40,000 bases of DNA from Glandiceps talaboti (Eukaryota > Hemichordata > Enteropneusta > Spengelidae). The DNA is taken from positions 23,216,173 through 23,256,172 of the forward strand of contig NC_135562.1 of the NCBI RefSeq assembly GCF_964340395.1, given 5' to 3'. Below are positions 1 through 13,042 of this stretch, piece after piece; the stretch's first letter is position 1; every line of letters starts with the position of its first letter. The notes under the pieces were generated by a model that ran no database searches, was not told the origin of the DNA, and was given only the letters and a program-made list of their open reading frames with translations. A program made the translations under genes and the position numbers.

Positions 1-508
1 ATAGATGTAGTGTTATCTTATACCATGTCATATATTTATATCTATCTATCTATTACTAGTATAGATGTAGTGTTATCTTATACCATGTCATATATTTATA
101 TCTATCTATTGCAGGTATAGATGAAGTGTTATCTTATACCATGTCATATATTTATATCTATCTATTACTAGTATAGATGTAGTGTTATCTTATACCATGT
201 CATATATTTATATCTATCTATCTATTGCTAGTATAGATGTAGTGTTATCTTATACCATGTCATATATATCTATCTATCTATCTATTGCTAGTATATATGT
301 AGTGTTATCTTATACCATGTCATATATTTATATCTATCTATTACTAGTATAGATGTAGTATTATCTTATACTATGTCATATATTTATATCTATCTATTGC
401 TAGTATAGATGTAATATTATCTTATACTATGTCATATATTTATATCTATCTATTACTAGTATAGATGTAGTATTATCTTATACCATGTCATATATTGATA
501 CCTATCTG
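1..508. repeat. Minisatellite, 56-60 bp unit, about 9 copies
   Basis: Head-to-tail units begin near 1, 61, 117, 173, 233, 293, 349, 405 and 461. Each holds the core TTATCTTATACCATGTCATA followed by a short TATC run. The unit length varies between 56 and 60 bp by gain or loss of one TATC. The last unit decays near 490-508. The array probably continues to the left of the window. It contains TATTTATA, the complement of a TATAAATA box. No coding potential is seen. Confidence 0.93.
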
Positions 509-2000
509 ATATCATAAAATTAAGTTAGGGGATAATACTGACCTGGGAACATGGTCAAATTAAAAAATATTTACTGAAATATAAAATGGAGAGGACAAAA
601 GTATTAAAATATTTGTTGATGTCTTTAGTATTATCATCAAATTATTGACGTTATTGCAGTATATAGAAATCTGTACATATATATGTGTGTACATCGTGTG
701 ACGCTATGGTTCGTTTCAATATAAATGCAGGCGGGGTTTCTGTAACATGATACTATAGAGCGGAAAATCAGGAAGTCTCTATTGAAATTCTAAAATCCTT
801 CAAAGTCACAGAGTCCGTTTTCATGGGATAAATGCGATGTAATTGGAGACTGACATATCCTTATAACAATAGCACGATACAAACTGGAGACGTCGACAAA
901 CCACTGTTGTTATGCTTGTAGCGTTTTCATGAACTTCTGATGTTATCATAGATGTCGTTATGTGGAATGCCATAGTAACTATAGAGTAACATCGATTGCA
1001 ATCTGAAACCATTTAGCCATAGTTTTCCTATTTGTACATGTAATCCCTTATTTTCTACAAGATTGAAAGATTAATAAATGCATCGACAAAATCTATTAAC
1101 GCTGCAGTAAAAATCACTTATCCCTATGTTAAACCTCGATACATGTACAGAGAAGACCACAACTCGAGCCCTAGCAAGGTCGACGTGCTTCATAATTGTG
1201 GTCAACACAAATGAACTAAACTAACTTGGTAGTAGTCTTGTTACACAACTGGTTTTCATTAAATAATATGCAGTAATCACTACAAAAAACAATCCATCCC
1301 AATGAAATATGTGTTGAATTTTAACATTGTGTAGGGAAAGATGTTGGTGGGGCGGTCAACGGCAATCGGTGGATTATCATATTACTCCGTGTTACTATAT
1401 TATAGAAAATTGAAAAAATGTAATGGACAATGAAACCTTCTACAGTCGCAAATGTGACATTTGAGTCGATGAGTGCCCAGCATGAATCGACATGGTTGTT
1501 ATGCGAGTCAATTACAGCTATATCGCCTAGCTGAGATGAAGACCAGAATAAGTGAAATGAAATTGGTGAATGTAGTAACACTCAGCTATCGTACAAAGCC
1601 AACACTGAAAAATCGGACTGCCGTCGGAAAAATAACGACTCTATCAAATCTAAACTGTGAATATTCATAATTGTAAATTTTAAAGATTTTTTTTTATGAT
1701 GGAATAGAAAAAGCTTACATAAAATATTCTGTAATACACAATTACCGCTACATGATATATCCACTGTTATCAATATAACTATAAATATCACTACTTACCG
1801 TACTATATCCACTGTTATCACCATAGTAACAAATAGAACTGTAATAAAAATACTACCATTAAACACTACCGTCATTTTAAAAACAATACCCCCATGACAA
1901 AGAAACACTACTACTATCACTTTTTTTTTAATGCACAAATGACAAGGAACATTTTTGAGTTTCAAACGTTTACTTTTTCCATCAAACAAATGTATTTTAC
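509..2000. other. Non-coding DNA, nothing recognised
   Basis: AT-rich unique sequence. The open frames here are under 90 codons, have no recognisable domain, and lie on both strands without a convincing splice framework. A short motif (TATATCCACTGTTATCA) occurs twice near 1756 and 1804, which suggests a small local duplication. No RNA gene or mobile-element terminus was recognised. Confidence 0.6.
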
Positions 2001-2105
2001 CATTAAACTGACGAATGGCGGCTAGGCTAAACTGCAATAATACATACCACATTTATCTAATGAGAGTATCAACAGAATGCATTCATTAAACTGACGAATG
2101 GCGGC
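2001..2105. repeat. Pair of 22-bp direct repeats
   Basis: The motif starting CATTAAACTGACGAATGGCG occurs perfectly at 2001-2022 and at 2084-2105, 83 bp apart. The sequence between them does not look duplicated. It may be a small segmental duplication or the footprint of an insertion; which one cannot be decided here. Confidence 0.8.
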
Positions 2106-2108
2106 CCA

Positions 2109-2119
2109 TCATACATATC

Positions 2120-2168
<49 letters not shown>

Positions 2169-2246
2169 TACATACATACATACATACATACATACATACA
2201 TACATACATACATACATACATACATACATACATACATACATACATA
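2109..2246. repeat. Compound microsatellite (CA)n then (CATA)n
   Basis: A CA run (about 2131-2163) passes directly into CATA/TACA tetranucleotides up to 2246. The same tetranucleotide class, in opposite orientation, forms the long microsatellite near 38.9-39.5 kb. The open frame across it on the minus strand is repeat-derived. Confidence 0.95.
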
Positions 2247-2870
2247 GAAATGTAGTAAACATTGTCTTGTTAATACCAAGTTGGAAATCAGAACTTTTAT
2301 TGAAATTGGTCGCTGAAACCCTAACTTTGTCAAATTAACTCTTGTTCTTCTTCATCTACGTCCGCCAATACTAAAACAAAGTATCTATGATGTCTGAATA
2401 TTACACAATGTCTACAAATCGTCCAGTCATATATTCACCTGTCAGGGCCTCTCAATCATTTTACCTAGAAATATTTATGTGGCAAAACTTACAATCATTT
2501 TTGATGTCAACTAACAACACACTGTTAGTTGTGAAAAGACAATCTAAAACTGGGTGTGATGGCGGCTACAAGACACAATGCAAAGAAAATCTATCCATAC
2601 CTTGACATATGCACATTTATGCCCCTGAGTGATCGTTATAAATTTTGTCAGGTTATAAATATATTTATAACCTTTAATACCTAGCTTACCGATTTCATAA
2701 TATGCGTTTAGGTTTGGATGTCTGAATTCCATCAAATAAGTGTGTTGCTTATAATATTTGTGAAATGCACGTACAGTACTACTAACGTAGTGGATTGTAT
2801 ACACCTACAGTCAATTGAATATAATATATTATTACGATTTATTACGCCTCATAAATAGACATCTTGAACT
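2247..2870. other. Non-coding DNA, nothing recognised
   Basis: AT-rich sequence with only short open frames and no recognisable protein similarity, RNA structure or repeat family. Confidence 0.55.
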
Positions 2871-2994
2871 GTTGTTGTTGTTGTTGTTGTTCTTCTTCTT
2901 CTTCTTCTTCTTCTTCTTCTTCTTCTTCTTCTTCTTCTTCTTCTTCTTCTTCTTCTTCTTCTTCTTCTTCTTCTTCTTCTTCTTCTTCTTCTTC
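2871..2994. repeat. Trinucleotide tract (TTG)n then (TTC)n
   Basis: About six TTG units (2872-2890) pass into about 34 uninterrupted TTC units (2891-2994). The TTC part is a perfect homopurine/homopyrimidine mirror repeat of about 100 bp. Tracts of this kind (GAA/TTC) are known to form triplex H-DNA and to be unstable in length. The open frame over it, mostly phenylalanine, is an artefact. Confidence 0.95.
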
Positions 2995-3060
2995 AAACTA
3001 ACCATTTTTAGTTAAAATCAAGAAGAAAAATAAGTGTTCACCGAGTAATGTGATTGAAAT

Positions 3061-4817
3061 ATCTAAGGGGTAGACCATTCGATATCCTGGGGGGGGGCTT
3101 GGAAGATTGGTGGCGAGTCATTATTTTTTTCCCCACCTGCTTGCCTGAGAATTATTTTTTTCTCCTTCGCCTATGCTGGCAACTTTTTTTTTTCTTTGCT
3201 TCTTTGAGATATCTGGATTTTTTTTTACGTCAATGTTGAACACCTACATTTGTTGCCACAATTTTCTGTTTGGTTTTCGCACAGGGTAATACAGAGAGTA
3301 AAAAGATGCTGTTCTATCACACACAGATTTTATTTAGAAAACTACATATTTCATACATGTTTGATTTTGAAATAAACATAATTGACAGTTTTTATGCCAA
3401 GGTATGATGACACACTGAAAATACAAATCGGAAACTTGACTGGTGAGCTCAGACATTCAGATAGACCGGTCAGTTTCTCCAGCTCAGGGGGGCGGGGGTG
3501 TCAGTGTTTTTATCCATTGGGCCAACAAAAAGTCACTGACCCCTGTGAATACAGTTTCATAGCATCTGACAGTATGCTGTAGAGGGAAGAGCTTTGAAAC
3601 TGGGATATGTCTACATCTTGTGTGAGTGTGTGTGAATGGGGGGGGGGGGGGTTCTAGGGGGTCTCCCCCTAGAAGCCTGGAGGTTTTTACTTCTAAAGGC
3701 AATGTTTAGGCTATTCACAGACACTTTCAGACAATAAATTGCAAGCTTTACAAGACAGCTCTAACATGTAAAAACCAACTACATAAGGTTGAAACATTTT
3801 TGAATAAAGTTCCATAGCATCATGACAGTAAGACGTGGAGGAAAGAACTTAGAAACTGGAACATGTCTACCTCTTATGTCGGAGGAGGGTTCTAGGGGGT
3901 CTCCCCTAGAAGCTTTTCAAGTTTTTTACCAATTTTGGTGAATCTTATTGTTGGTTTAACGAATGAGTGGCCTCTGGGGTGATGGAGTCCAAGCCCCCCC
4001 CCTGCCAAATCTGTAGTTTTTTGTTTCTATTTAGGCAATTTTTAGGTTATTCATAGCCTCTGAGATATATATTGCCAAGCATCGAAAAGCTAAAGTAAAT
4101 ATAACTTTTTAAATAAGTGTTCCATGTTATAAAAGTGGGCCTGTAACATTGGTATAGGGGCATTGATATTGCATGCATAGTAACGTTACTGATGTGTGAG
4201 AGCACTTTAGGAGGTCATACCTAGTGTACAATAGAAACTTGAATTTGAGTTGTGGTGTCGATACATGTAGTGTCTGAAATAGGAAGTATAGCATCCCTTC
4301 TGACAAATTCATACTGAAGAGACTAGAACAATTTAGATTAAGTTCTTTTATAAACTATCCAATAGTATGAAGATTACCTTTACAAAACCTTCAAGTTCAC
4401 TTTTGCCCCAAAGTGCAAGATAAGTGAAGCACTGATTGTGAAACAGCCAAACACTTACATGGCATGTTCTGTAACTAGTGTGGTAGCTAGGTAATACATA
4501 TATTATATGTATAATTTTATGTATAGTTATGTTTGAACCCTTACATGAAGTAATATTTAAACCATTTATGAAAGAAACAGAGACAAGAACAAATATGTAT
4601 ATGTACCACAGGCTAACGAAACTGACTGGTCCCTGCCTGACATGTGTTTGAAACTGTTTGTCCTGGTTGGAGAGGTATGAGCAGGTTGAACAGTATACTC
4701 GATCCTGTGCATCATTTCCCTGCCAAGATATTTTTCAAGCAGATCCACTTGGCATCTTTTTTTTTCCCGAAATCTTCCAAGCCCCCCCCCCCAGGATATC
4801 AAATGGTCCACCCCTAA
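3061..4817. mobile_element. Composite foldback-like dispersed repeat, no coding capacity
   Basis: The stretch 3061-3107 (AGACCATTCGATATCCTGGG, G-run, CTTGGAAGAT) recurs in inverse orientation at about 4767-4817. Inside, a module at 3547-3690 recurs directly at 3801-3929, and a second module at 3688-3812 recurs, diverged, at 4020-4135. The segment 3463-3545 resembles the inverted 17202-17289 of the foldback element at 17.1-17.4 kb, and 4617-4634 resembles one edge of it (AAACTGACTGGTCC). I infer a nest of non-autonomous repeats. No transposase or reverse transcriptase is visible. Outer ends and target-site duplications were not resolved, so the boundaries are approximate. Confidence 0.55.
3654..3672. 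repeat. Perfect 8-bp hairpin inside the repeat module
   Basis: CTAGGGGG and CCCCCTAG are separated by TCT. The second copy of the module carries a close relative at 3892-3909, in which one C has been lost from the second arm. Conservation of a hairpin in both module copies suggests it belonged to the original element. Confidence 0.75.
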
Positions 4818-5448
4818 TCCATACATGTATACGTAGTTCAAAATGGCCACCAAGCAATGTCCGTGAAAATCAAATAGTGAACAATACATTTGATGAACAA
4901 TACATTTGATAATATATTTTTTAAAAGGACCCGGAACAAGCTTTCTGGATACTCTGTTTACTTTCACTATCCATAAATTGGTCCCAAGGCACAGTAAGCT
5001 ACCGTACAGTCTATAGTGGATGCCATGTTACCAAATATGGTTAATGTCGGTTGATATTCTTTTTACTAGTCGAATTGTGTCATACTGCACTCTGAAACAT
5101 GAAATCTCAGCATTATCAATCACGTTATTCATAAGAATACTGCTAGGGAAAATAAAATGAACGGACAGTTACAACCGGTCAACAGCAAGTTGTGCATACT
5201 CGACGGTGCGCATTTGATGTGGCCATCTTGAAATTAAGACGGTGACATTGCCGTACACACATTAATCGGAGGGAATTTAATGATATTAACACATAACGTA
5301 AATTTTCATGACTAAATGTAAAATGCTGGGTTTTTTTGTCAAATACTTCGGGAAAGTAGTGGGACTGGCCTGTTGCCCTCTCAATCAGACGTTTTTGTTA
5401 TTGTTCAGGCAGTTTGACATGATGGTTTATCGATTCATAACAGATTGG
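4818..5448. other. Non-coding DNA, nothing recognised
   Basis: Unique sequence between the composite repeat and the 25-bp minisatellite. An open frame starting in this interval only becomes long where it enters the satellite. I see no gene. Confidence 0.55.
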
Positions 5449-6520
5449 AACATATCCCATTTATACTCTCTACAGTATATCACATTTATACTCTCTACAG
5501 TATATCACATTTATACTCTCTACAGTATATCCCATTTATACTCTCTACAGTATATCCCATTTATACTCTCTACAGTATATCCCATTTATACTCTCTACAG
5601 TATATCACATTTATACTCTCTACAGTATATCACATTTATACTCTCTACAGTATATCACATTTATACTCTCTACAGTATATCACATTTATACTCTCTACAG
5701 TATACCACATTTATACTCTCTACAGTATATCCCATTTATACTCTACAGTATACCACATTTATACTCTCTACAGTATATCACATTTATACTCTCTACAGTA
5801 TATCACATTTATACTCTCTACAGTATATCACATTTATACTCTACAGTATATCACATTTATACTCTCTACAGTATACCACATTTATACTCTCTACAGTATA
5901 TCACATTTATACTCTCTACAGTATAGTATATTTATACTCTCTACAGTATATCACATTTATACTCTCTACAGTATACCACATTTATACTCTACAGTATATC
6001 ACATTTATACTGTCTACAGTATATCACATTTATACTCTCTACAGTATATCACATTTATACTCTCTACAGTATATCACATTTATACTCTCTACAGTATATC
6101 ACATTTATACTGTCTACAGTATATCACATTTATACTGTCTACAGTATATCATATTTATACTCTCTACAGTATACCATATTTATACTGTCTACAGTATATC
6201 ACATTTATACTGTCTACAGTATATCACATTTATACTGTCTACAGTATATCACATTTATACTGTCTACAGTATATCACATTTATACTCTCTACAGTATACC
6301 ACATTTATACTGTCTACAGTATATCACATTTATACTGTCTACAGTATATCCCATTTATACTGTCTACAGTATATCACATTTATACTGTCTACAGTATATC
6401 ACATTTATACTGTCTACATTATATCACATTTATACTGTCTACTGTATATCACATTTATACTCTCTACAGTATATCACATTTATACTGTCTACAGTATATC
6501 ACATTTATAGTCTACAGTAT
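5449..6520 (+). repeat. 25-bp minisatellite, inverted left block (about 43 units)
   Basis: Units of 25 bp carry the core ACATTTATACTCTCTACAGT. Variants are TCT/TGT in the CTCTCT part and TATATC/TATACC before the core; a few units are 23 bp. The orientation is opposite to that of 6525-13042. Read in reverse complement, about 5985-6512 follows the variant order of 7996-8545 almost unit for unit, so this is an inverted duplicate of a specific part of the array. The first 250 bp are more homogeneous. Two overlapping open frames of 366 and 400 codons exist only because three 25-bp units are 75 bp without stops. Confidence 0.95.
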
Positions 6521-6536
6521 AGACTATAAATATGAT
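6504..6536. repeat. Palindromic junction between inverted satellite blocks
   Basis: The arms TTTATAGTCTA and TAGACTATAAA flank the 5-base spacer CAGTA. Pairing continues outward with a single mismatch for at least ten more bases and then passes into satellite units on both sides. This is the point where the 25-bp repeat changes direction. A hairpin or cruciform is possible, with arms up to about 1 kb if the units pair in register. Confidence 0.9.
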
Positions 6537-9346
6537 ATACAGTAGACAGTATAAATGTGGTATACTGTAGAGAGTATAAATGTGATATACTGTAGAGAGT
6601 ATAAATGTGATATAATGTAGACAGTATAAATGTGATATACTGTAGAGAGTATAAATGTGATATACTGTAGAGAGTATAAATGTGATATACTGTAGACAGT
6701 ATAAATGTGATATACAGTAGAGAGTATAAATGTGGTATACAGTAGAGAGTATAAATGTGATATACAGTAGAGAGTATAAATGTGATATACTGTAGACAGT
6801 AAAAATGTGATATACTGTAGACAGTATAAATGTGATATACAGTAGAGAGTATAAATGTGGTATACAGTAGAGAGTATAGATGTGATATACTGTAGAGAGT
6901 ATAAATGTGATATACTGTAGAGACTATAAATGTGATATAATGTAGACAGTATAAATGTGGTATACTGTAGAGAGTATAAATGTGATATACTGTAGACAGT
7001 ATAAATGTGATATACAGTAGAGAGTATAAATGTGATATACTGTAGACAGTATAAATTTGATATACAGTAGAGAGTATAAATGTGGTATACAGTAGAGAGT
7101 ATAAATGTGATATACAGTAGAGAGTATAAATGTGATATACTGTAGACAGTATAAATGTGATATACTGTAGAGAGTATAAATTTGATATACAGTAGAGAGT
7201 ATAAATGTGATATAATGTAGACAGTATAAATGTGGTATACTGTAGACAGTATAAATGTGATATACTGTAGAGAGTATAAATTTGATATACAGTAGAGAGT
7301 ATAAATGTGATATACTGTAGACAGTATAAATGTGGTATACTGTAGACAGTATAAATGTGATATACTGTAGACAGTATAAATTTGATATACAGTAGAGAGT
7401 ATAAATGTGATATAATGTAGACAGTAAAAATGTGATATACTGTAGACAGTATAAATGTGATATAGTGTAGAGAGTATAAATGTGGTATACTGTAGAGAGT
7501 ATAAATGTGATATACAGTAGACAGTATAAATGTGATATACTGTAGAGAGTATAAATGTGGTATACTGTAGAGAGTATAAATGTGGTATACTGTAGAGAGT
7601 ATAAATGGGATATACTGTAGACAGTATAAATGTGGTATACTGTAGAGAGTATAAATGTGATATACTGTAGAGAGTATAAATGTGATATAATGTAGACAGT
7701 ATAAATGTGATATACTGTAGACAGTATAAATATGATATACTGTAGACAGTATAAATATGATATACTGTAGACTATAAATGTGATATACTGTAGAGAGTAT
7801 AAATGTGATATACTGTAGACAGTATAAATGGGATATACTGTAGACAGTATAAATGTGATATACTGTAGAGTATAAATGTGATATACTGTAGAGAGTATAA
7901 ATGTGATATAGTATAGAGAGTATAAATATGATATACTGTAGACAGTATAAATGTGATATACTGTAGAGAGTATAAATGTGATATACTGTAGACAGTATAA
8001 ATGTGATATACTGTAGACAGTATAAATGTGATATACTGTAGAGAGTATAAATGTGATATACAGTAGACAGTATAAATGTGATATAATGTAGACAGTATAA
8101 ATGTGATATACTGTAGACAGTATAAATGTGATATACTGTAGACAGTATAAATGGGATATACTGTAGACAGTATAAATGTGATATACTGTAGACAGTATAA
8201 ATGTGGTATACTGTAGAGAGTATAAATGTGATATACTGTAGACAGTATAAATGTGATATACTGTAGACAGTATAAATGTGATATACTGTAGACAGTATAA
8301 ATGTGATATACTGTAGACAGTATAAATATGGTATACTGTAGAGAGTATAAATATGATATACTGTAGACAGTATAAATGTGATATACTGTAGACAGTATAA
8401 ATGTGATATACTGTAGAGAGTATAAATGTGATATACTGTAGAGAGTATAAATGTGATATACTGTAGAGAGTATAAATGTGATATACTGTAGACAGTATAA
8501 ATGTGATATACTGTAGAGTATAAATGTGGTATACTGTAGAGAGTATAAATGTGATATACTGTAGACAGTATAAATATGATATACTGTAGAGAGTATAAAT
8601 GTGATATACTGTAGAGAGTATAAATGTGATATACTGTAGAGAGTATAAATGTGATATACTGTAGACAGTATAAATGTGGTATACTATAGAGTATAAATGT
8701 GATATATTGTAGAGAGTATAAATGTGATATACTGTAGAGAGTATAAATGTGATATACTGTAGAGAGTATAAATATGATATACTGTAGACAGTATAAATGT
8801 GGTATATTGTAGAGAGTATAAATGTGATATACTGTAGACAGTATAAATGTGGTATACTGTAGACAGTATAAATGTGATATACTGTAGAGAGTATAAATGT
8901 GATATACTGTAGACAGTATAAATGTGATATACTGTAGAGAGTATAAATGTGATATACTGTAGACAGTATAAATGTGGTATACTGTAGACAGTATAAATGT
9001 GATATACTGTAGAGAGTATAAATGTGATATACTGTAGAGAGTATAAATATGATATACTGTAGACAGTATAAATGTGGTATACTGTAGAGAGTATAAATGT
9101 GATATATTGTAGAGAGTATAAATATGATATACTGTAGACAGTATAAATGTCGTATACTGTAGAGAGTATAAATGTGATATACAGTAGAGAGTATAAATAT
9201 GATATAATGTAGACAGTATAAATGTGATATACTGTAGAAAGTATAAATGTGATATACTGTAGACAGTATCAATGTGATATACTGTAGACAGTATAAATTT
9301 TATATACAGTAGAGAGTATAAATTCGTTATACTGTGGACAGTATAA
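6521..9346 (-). repeat. 25-bp minisatellite, right-hand orientation, copy A (about 113 units)
   Basis: Same 25-bp family, read here as AGTATAAATGTGATATACTG. Common variants are AGAGAG/AGACAG, GTGATA/GTGGTA and CTGTAG/CAGTAG. Each unit carries TATAAATG. The region 6521-9434 matches 10203-13118 with very few differences (for example C for A near 9270, C for G near 9138, and a 2-bp length difference near 7770). The 782-codon minus-strand frame is a repeat artefact. Confidence 0.95.
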
Positions 9347-9434
9347 AAGAGAGAGAGAAAGAGAGAGAGTATTAAAAGTATTAAAATATCAATTCGAAAT
9401 TAAAATATTTCGATAATTGACATGTATATTTTCA
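9347..9434. repeat. Non-satellite tail of duplicated block, copy A
   Basis: A GA-rich run followed by AT-rich unique sequence ending TGACATGTATATTTTCA interrupts the satellite. The same sequence closes the array at 13031-13118, offset by 3684 bp. It therefore tags the right end of a tandemly duplicated block. Confidence 0.93.
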
Positions 9435-12400
9435 GAGTATAAATGTGATATACTGTAGACAGTATAAATGTGATATACTGTAGACAGTATAAATGTGATA
9501 TACTGTAGGCAGTATAAATGTGATATACTGTAGACAGTATAAATATGGTATACTGTAGAGAGTATAAATATGATATACTGTAGAGAGTATAAATGGGATA
9601 TACTGTAGACAGTATAAATGTGGTATACAGTAGAGAGTATAAATGTGATATACTGTAGAGAGTATAAATGTGATATACAGTAGAGAGTATAAATGTGATA
9701 AACTGTAGACAGTATAAATTTTGTATACTGTAGAGAGTATAAATGTGATATACTGTAGAGTATAAATGTTGTATACTGTAGAGAGTATAAATGTGATATA
9801 CTGTAGAGAGTATAAATATGATATACTGTAGACAGTATAAATTTGATATACAGTAGACAATATAAATGTGATATACTGTAGAGAGTATAAATGTGATATA
9901 CTGTAGAGAGTATAAATGTGATATACTGTAGAGAGTATAAATGTGATATACTGTAGAGAGTATAAATGTGATATACTGTAGAGAGTATAAATGTGATATA
10001 CTGTAGAGAGTATAAATGTGATATACTGTAGAGAGTATAAATGGGATATACTGTAGAGAGTATAAATGTGATATACTGTAGAGAGTATAAATGTAATGTA
10101 CTGTAGAGAGTATAAATGTGATATACTGTAGAGAGTATAAATGTGATATACTGTAGAGTATAAATGTGATATACTGTAGAGAGTATAAATGTGGTATACT
10201 GTAGACTATAAATATGATATACAGTAGACAGTATAAATGTGGTATACTGTAGAGAGTATAAATGTGATATACTGTAGAGAGTATAAATGTGATATAATGT
10301 AGACAGTATAAATGTGATATACTGTAGAGAGTATAAATGTGATATACTGTAGAGAGTATAAATGTGATATACTGTAGACAGTATAAATGTGATATACAGT
10401 AGAGAGTATAAATGTGGTATACAGTAGAGAGTATAAATGTGATATACAGTAGAGAGTATAAATGTGATATACTGTAGACAGTAAAAATGTGATATACTGT
10501 AGACAGTATAAATGTGATATACAGTAGAGAGTATAAATGTGGTATACAGTAGAGAGTATAGATGTGATATACTGTAGAGAGTATAAATGTGATATACTGT
10601 AGAGACTATAAATGTGATATAATGTAGACAGTATAAATGTGGTATACTGTAGAGAGTATAAATGTGATATACTGTAGACAGTATAAATGTGATATACAGT
10701 AGAGAGTATAAATGTGATATACTGTAGACAGTATAAATTTGATATACAGTAGAGAGTATAAATGTGGTATACAGTAGAGAGTATAAATGTGATATACAGT
10801 AGAGAGTATAAATGTGATATACTGTAGACAGTATAAATGTGATATACTGTAGAGAGTATAAATTTGATATACAGTAGAGAGTATAAATGTGATATAATGT
10901 AGACAGTATAAATGTGGTATACTGTAGACAGTATAAATGTGATATACTGTAGAGAGTATAAATTTGATATACAGTAGAGAGTATAAATGTGATATACTGT
11001 AGACAGTATAAATGTGGTATACTGTAGACAGTATAAATGTGATATACTGTAGACAGTATAAATTTGATATACAGTAGAGAGTATAAATGTGATATAATGT
11101 AGACAGTAAAAATGTGATATACTGTAGACAGTATAAATGTGATATAGTGTAGAGAGTATAAATGTGGTATACTGTAGAGAGTATAAATGTGATATACAGT
11201 AGACAGTATAAATGTGATATACTGTAGAGAGTATAAATGTGGTATACTGTAGAGAGTATAAATGTGGTATACTGTAGAGAGTATAAATGGGATATACTGT
11301 AGACAGTATAAATGTGGTATACTGTAGAGAGTATAAATGTGATATACTGTAGAGAGTATAAATGTGATATAATGTAGACAGTATAAATGTGATATACTGT
11401 AGACAGTATAAATATGATATACTGTAGACAGTATAAATATGATATACTGTAGACAGTATAAATGTGATATACTGTAGAGAGTATAAATGTGATATACTGT
11501 AGACAGTATAAATGGGATATACTGTAGACAGTATAAATGTGATATACTGTAGAGTATAAATGTGATATACTGTAGAGAGTATAAATGTGATATAGTATAG
11601 AGAGTATAAATATGATATACTGTAGACAGTATAAATGTGATATACTGTAGAGAGTATAAATGTGATATACTGTAGACAGTATAAATGTGATATACTGTAG
11701 ACAGTATAAATGTGATATACTGTAGAGAGTATAAATGTGATATACAGTAGACAGTATAAATGTGATATAATGTAGACAGTATAAATGTGATATACTGTAG
11801 ACAGTATAAATGTGATATACTGTAGACAGTATAAATGGGATATACTGTAGACAGTATAAATGTGATATACTGTAGACAGTATAAATGTGGTATACTGTAG
11901 AGAGTATAAATGTGATATACTGTAGACAGTATAAATGTGATATACTGTAGACAGTATAAATGTGATATACTGTAGACAGTATAAATGTGATATACTGTAG
12001 ACAGTATAAATATGGTATACTGTAGAGAGTATAAATATGATATACTGTAGACAGTATAAATGTGATATACTGTAGACAGTATAAATGTGATATACTGTAG
12101 AGAGTATAAATGTGATATACTGTAGAGAGTATAAATGTGATATACTGTAGAGAGTATAAATGTGATATACTGTAGACAGTATAAATGTGATATACTGTAG
12201 AGTATAAATGTGGTATACTGTAGAGAGTATAAATGTGATATACTGTAGACAGTATAAATATGATATACTGTAGAGAGTATAAATGTGATATACTGTAGAG
12301 AGTATAAATGTGATATACTGTAGAGAGTATAAATGTGATATACTGTAGACAGTATAAATGTGGTATACTATAGAGTATAAATGTGATATATTGTAGAGAG

Positions 12401-13042
12401 TATAAATGTGATATACTGTAGAGAGTATAAATGTGATATACTGTAGAGAGTATAAATATGATATACTGTAGACAGTATAAATGTGGTATATTGTAGAGAG
12501 TATAAATGTGATATACTGTAGACAGTATAAATGTGGTATACTGTAGACAGTATAAATGTGATATACTGTAGAGAGTATAAATGTGATATACTGTAGACAG
12601 TATAAATGTGATATACTGTAGAGAGTATAAATGTGATATACTGTAGACAGTATAAATGTGGTATACTGTAGACAGTATAAATGTGATATACTGTAGAGAG
12701 TATAAATGTGATATACTGTAGAGAGTATAAATATGATATACTGTAGACAGTATAAATGTGGTATACTGTAGAGAGTATAAATGTGATATATTGTAGAGAG
12801 TATAAATATGATATACTGTAGACAGTATAAATGTGGTATACTGTAGAGAGTATAAATGTGATATACAGTAGAGAGTATAAATATGATATAATGTAGACAG
12901 TATAAATGTGATATACTGTAGAAAGTATAAATGTGATATACTGTAGACAGTATAAATGTGATATACTGTAGACAGTATAAATTTTATATACAGTAGAGAG
13001 TATAAATTCGTTATACTGTGGACAGTATAAAAGAGAGAGAGA
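9435..13042 (-). repeat. 25-bp minisatellite, copy B (about 144 units)
   Basis: Continues the 25-bp family in the same orientation as copy A. 9861-10140 is a nearly homogeneous run of the AGAGAG variant. From 10203 onward the variant order repeats that of 6521 onward, at offset 3682 and later 3684. No unit has an obvious coding role; the 142-codon frame at 9432-9860 is satellite. Confidence 0.95.

Noticed and set aside
2815-3015. Poly-phenylalanine open frame
   Set aside because: Translation of the TTC trinucleotide tract.
3061-4817. Autonomous transposon
   Set aside because: No transposase, reverse transcriptase or integrase motif in any frame; only inverted and direct non-coding repeats.
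5308-9860. Open frames of 142 to 782 codons across the 25-bp minisatellite on both strands
   Set aside because: Three 25-bp units make 75 bp without a stop in these frames. The products are pure Tyr/Ile/Leu/Ser/His repeats with no gene structure, and they exist in both orientations of the same repeat.
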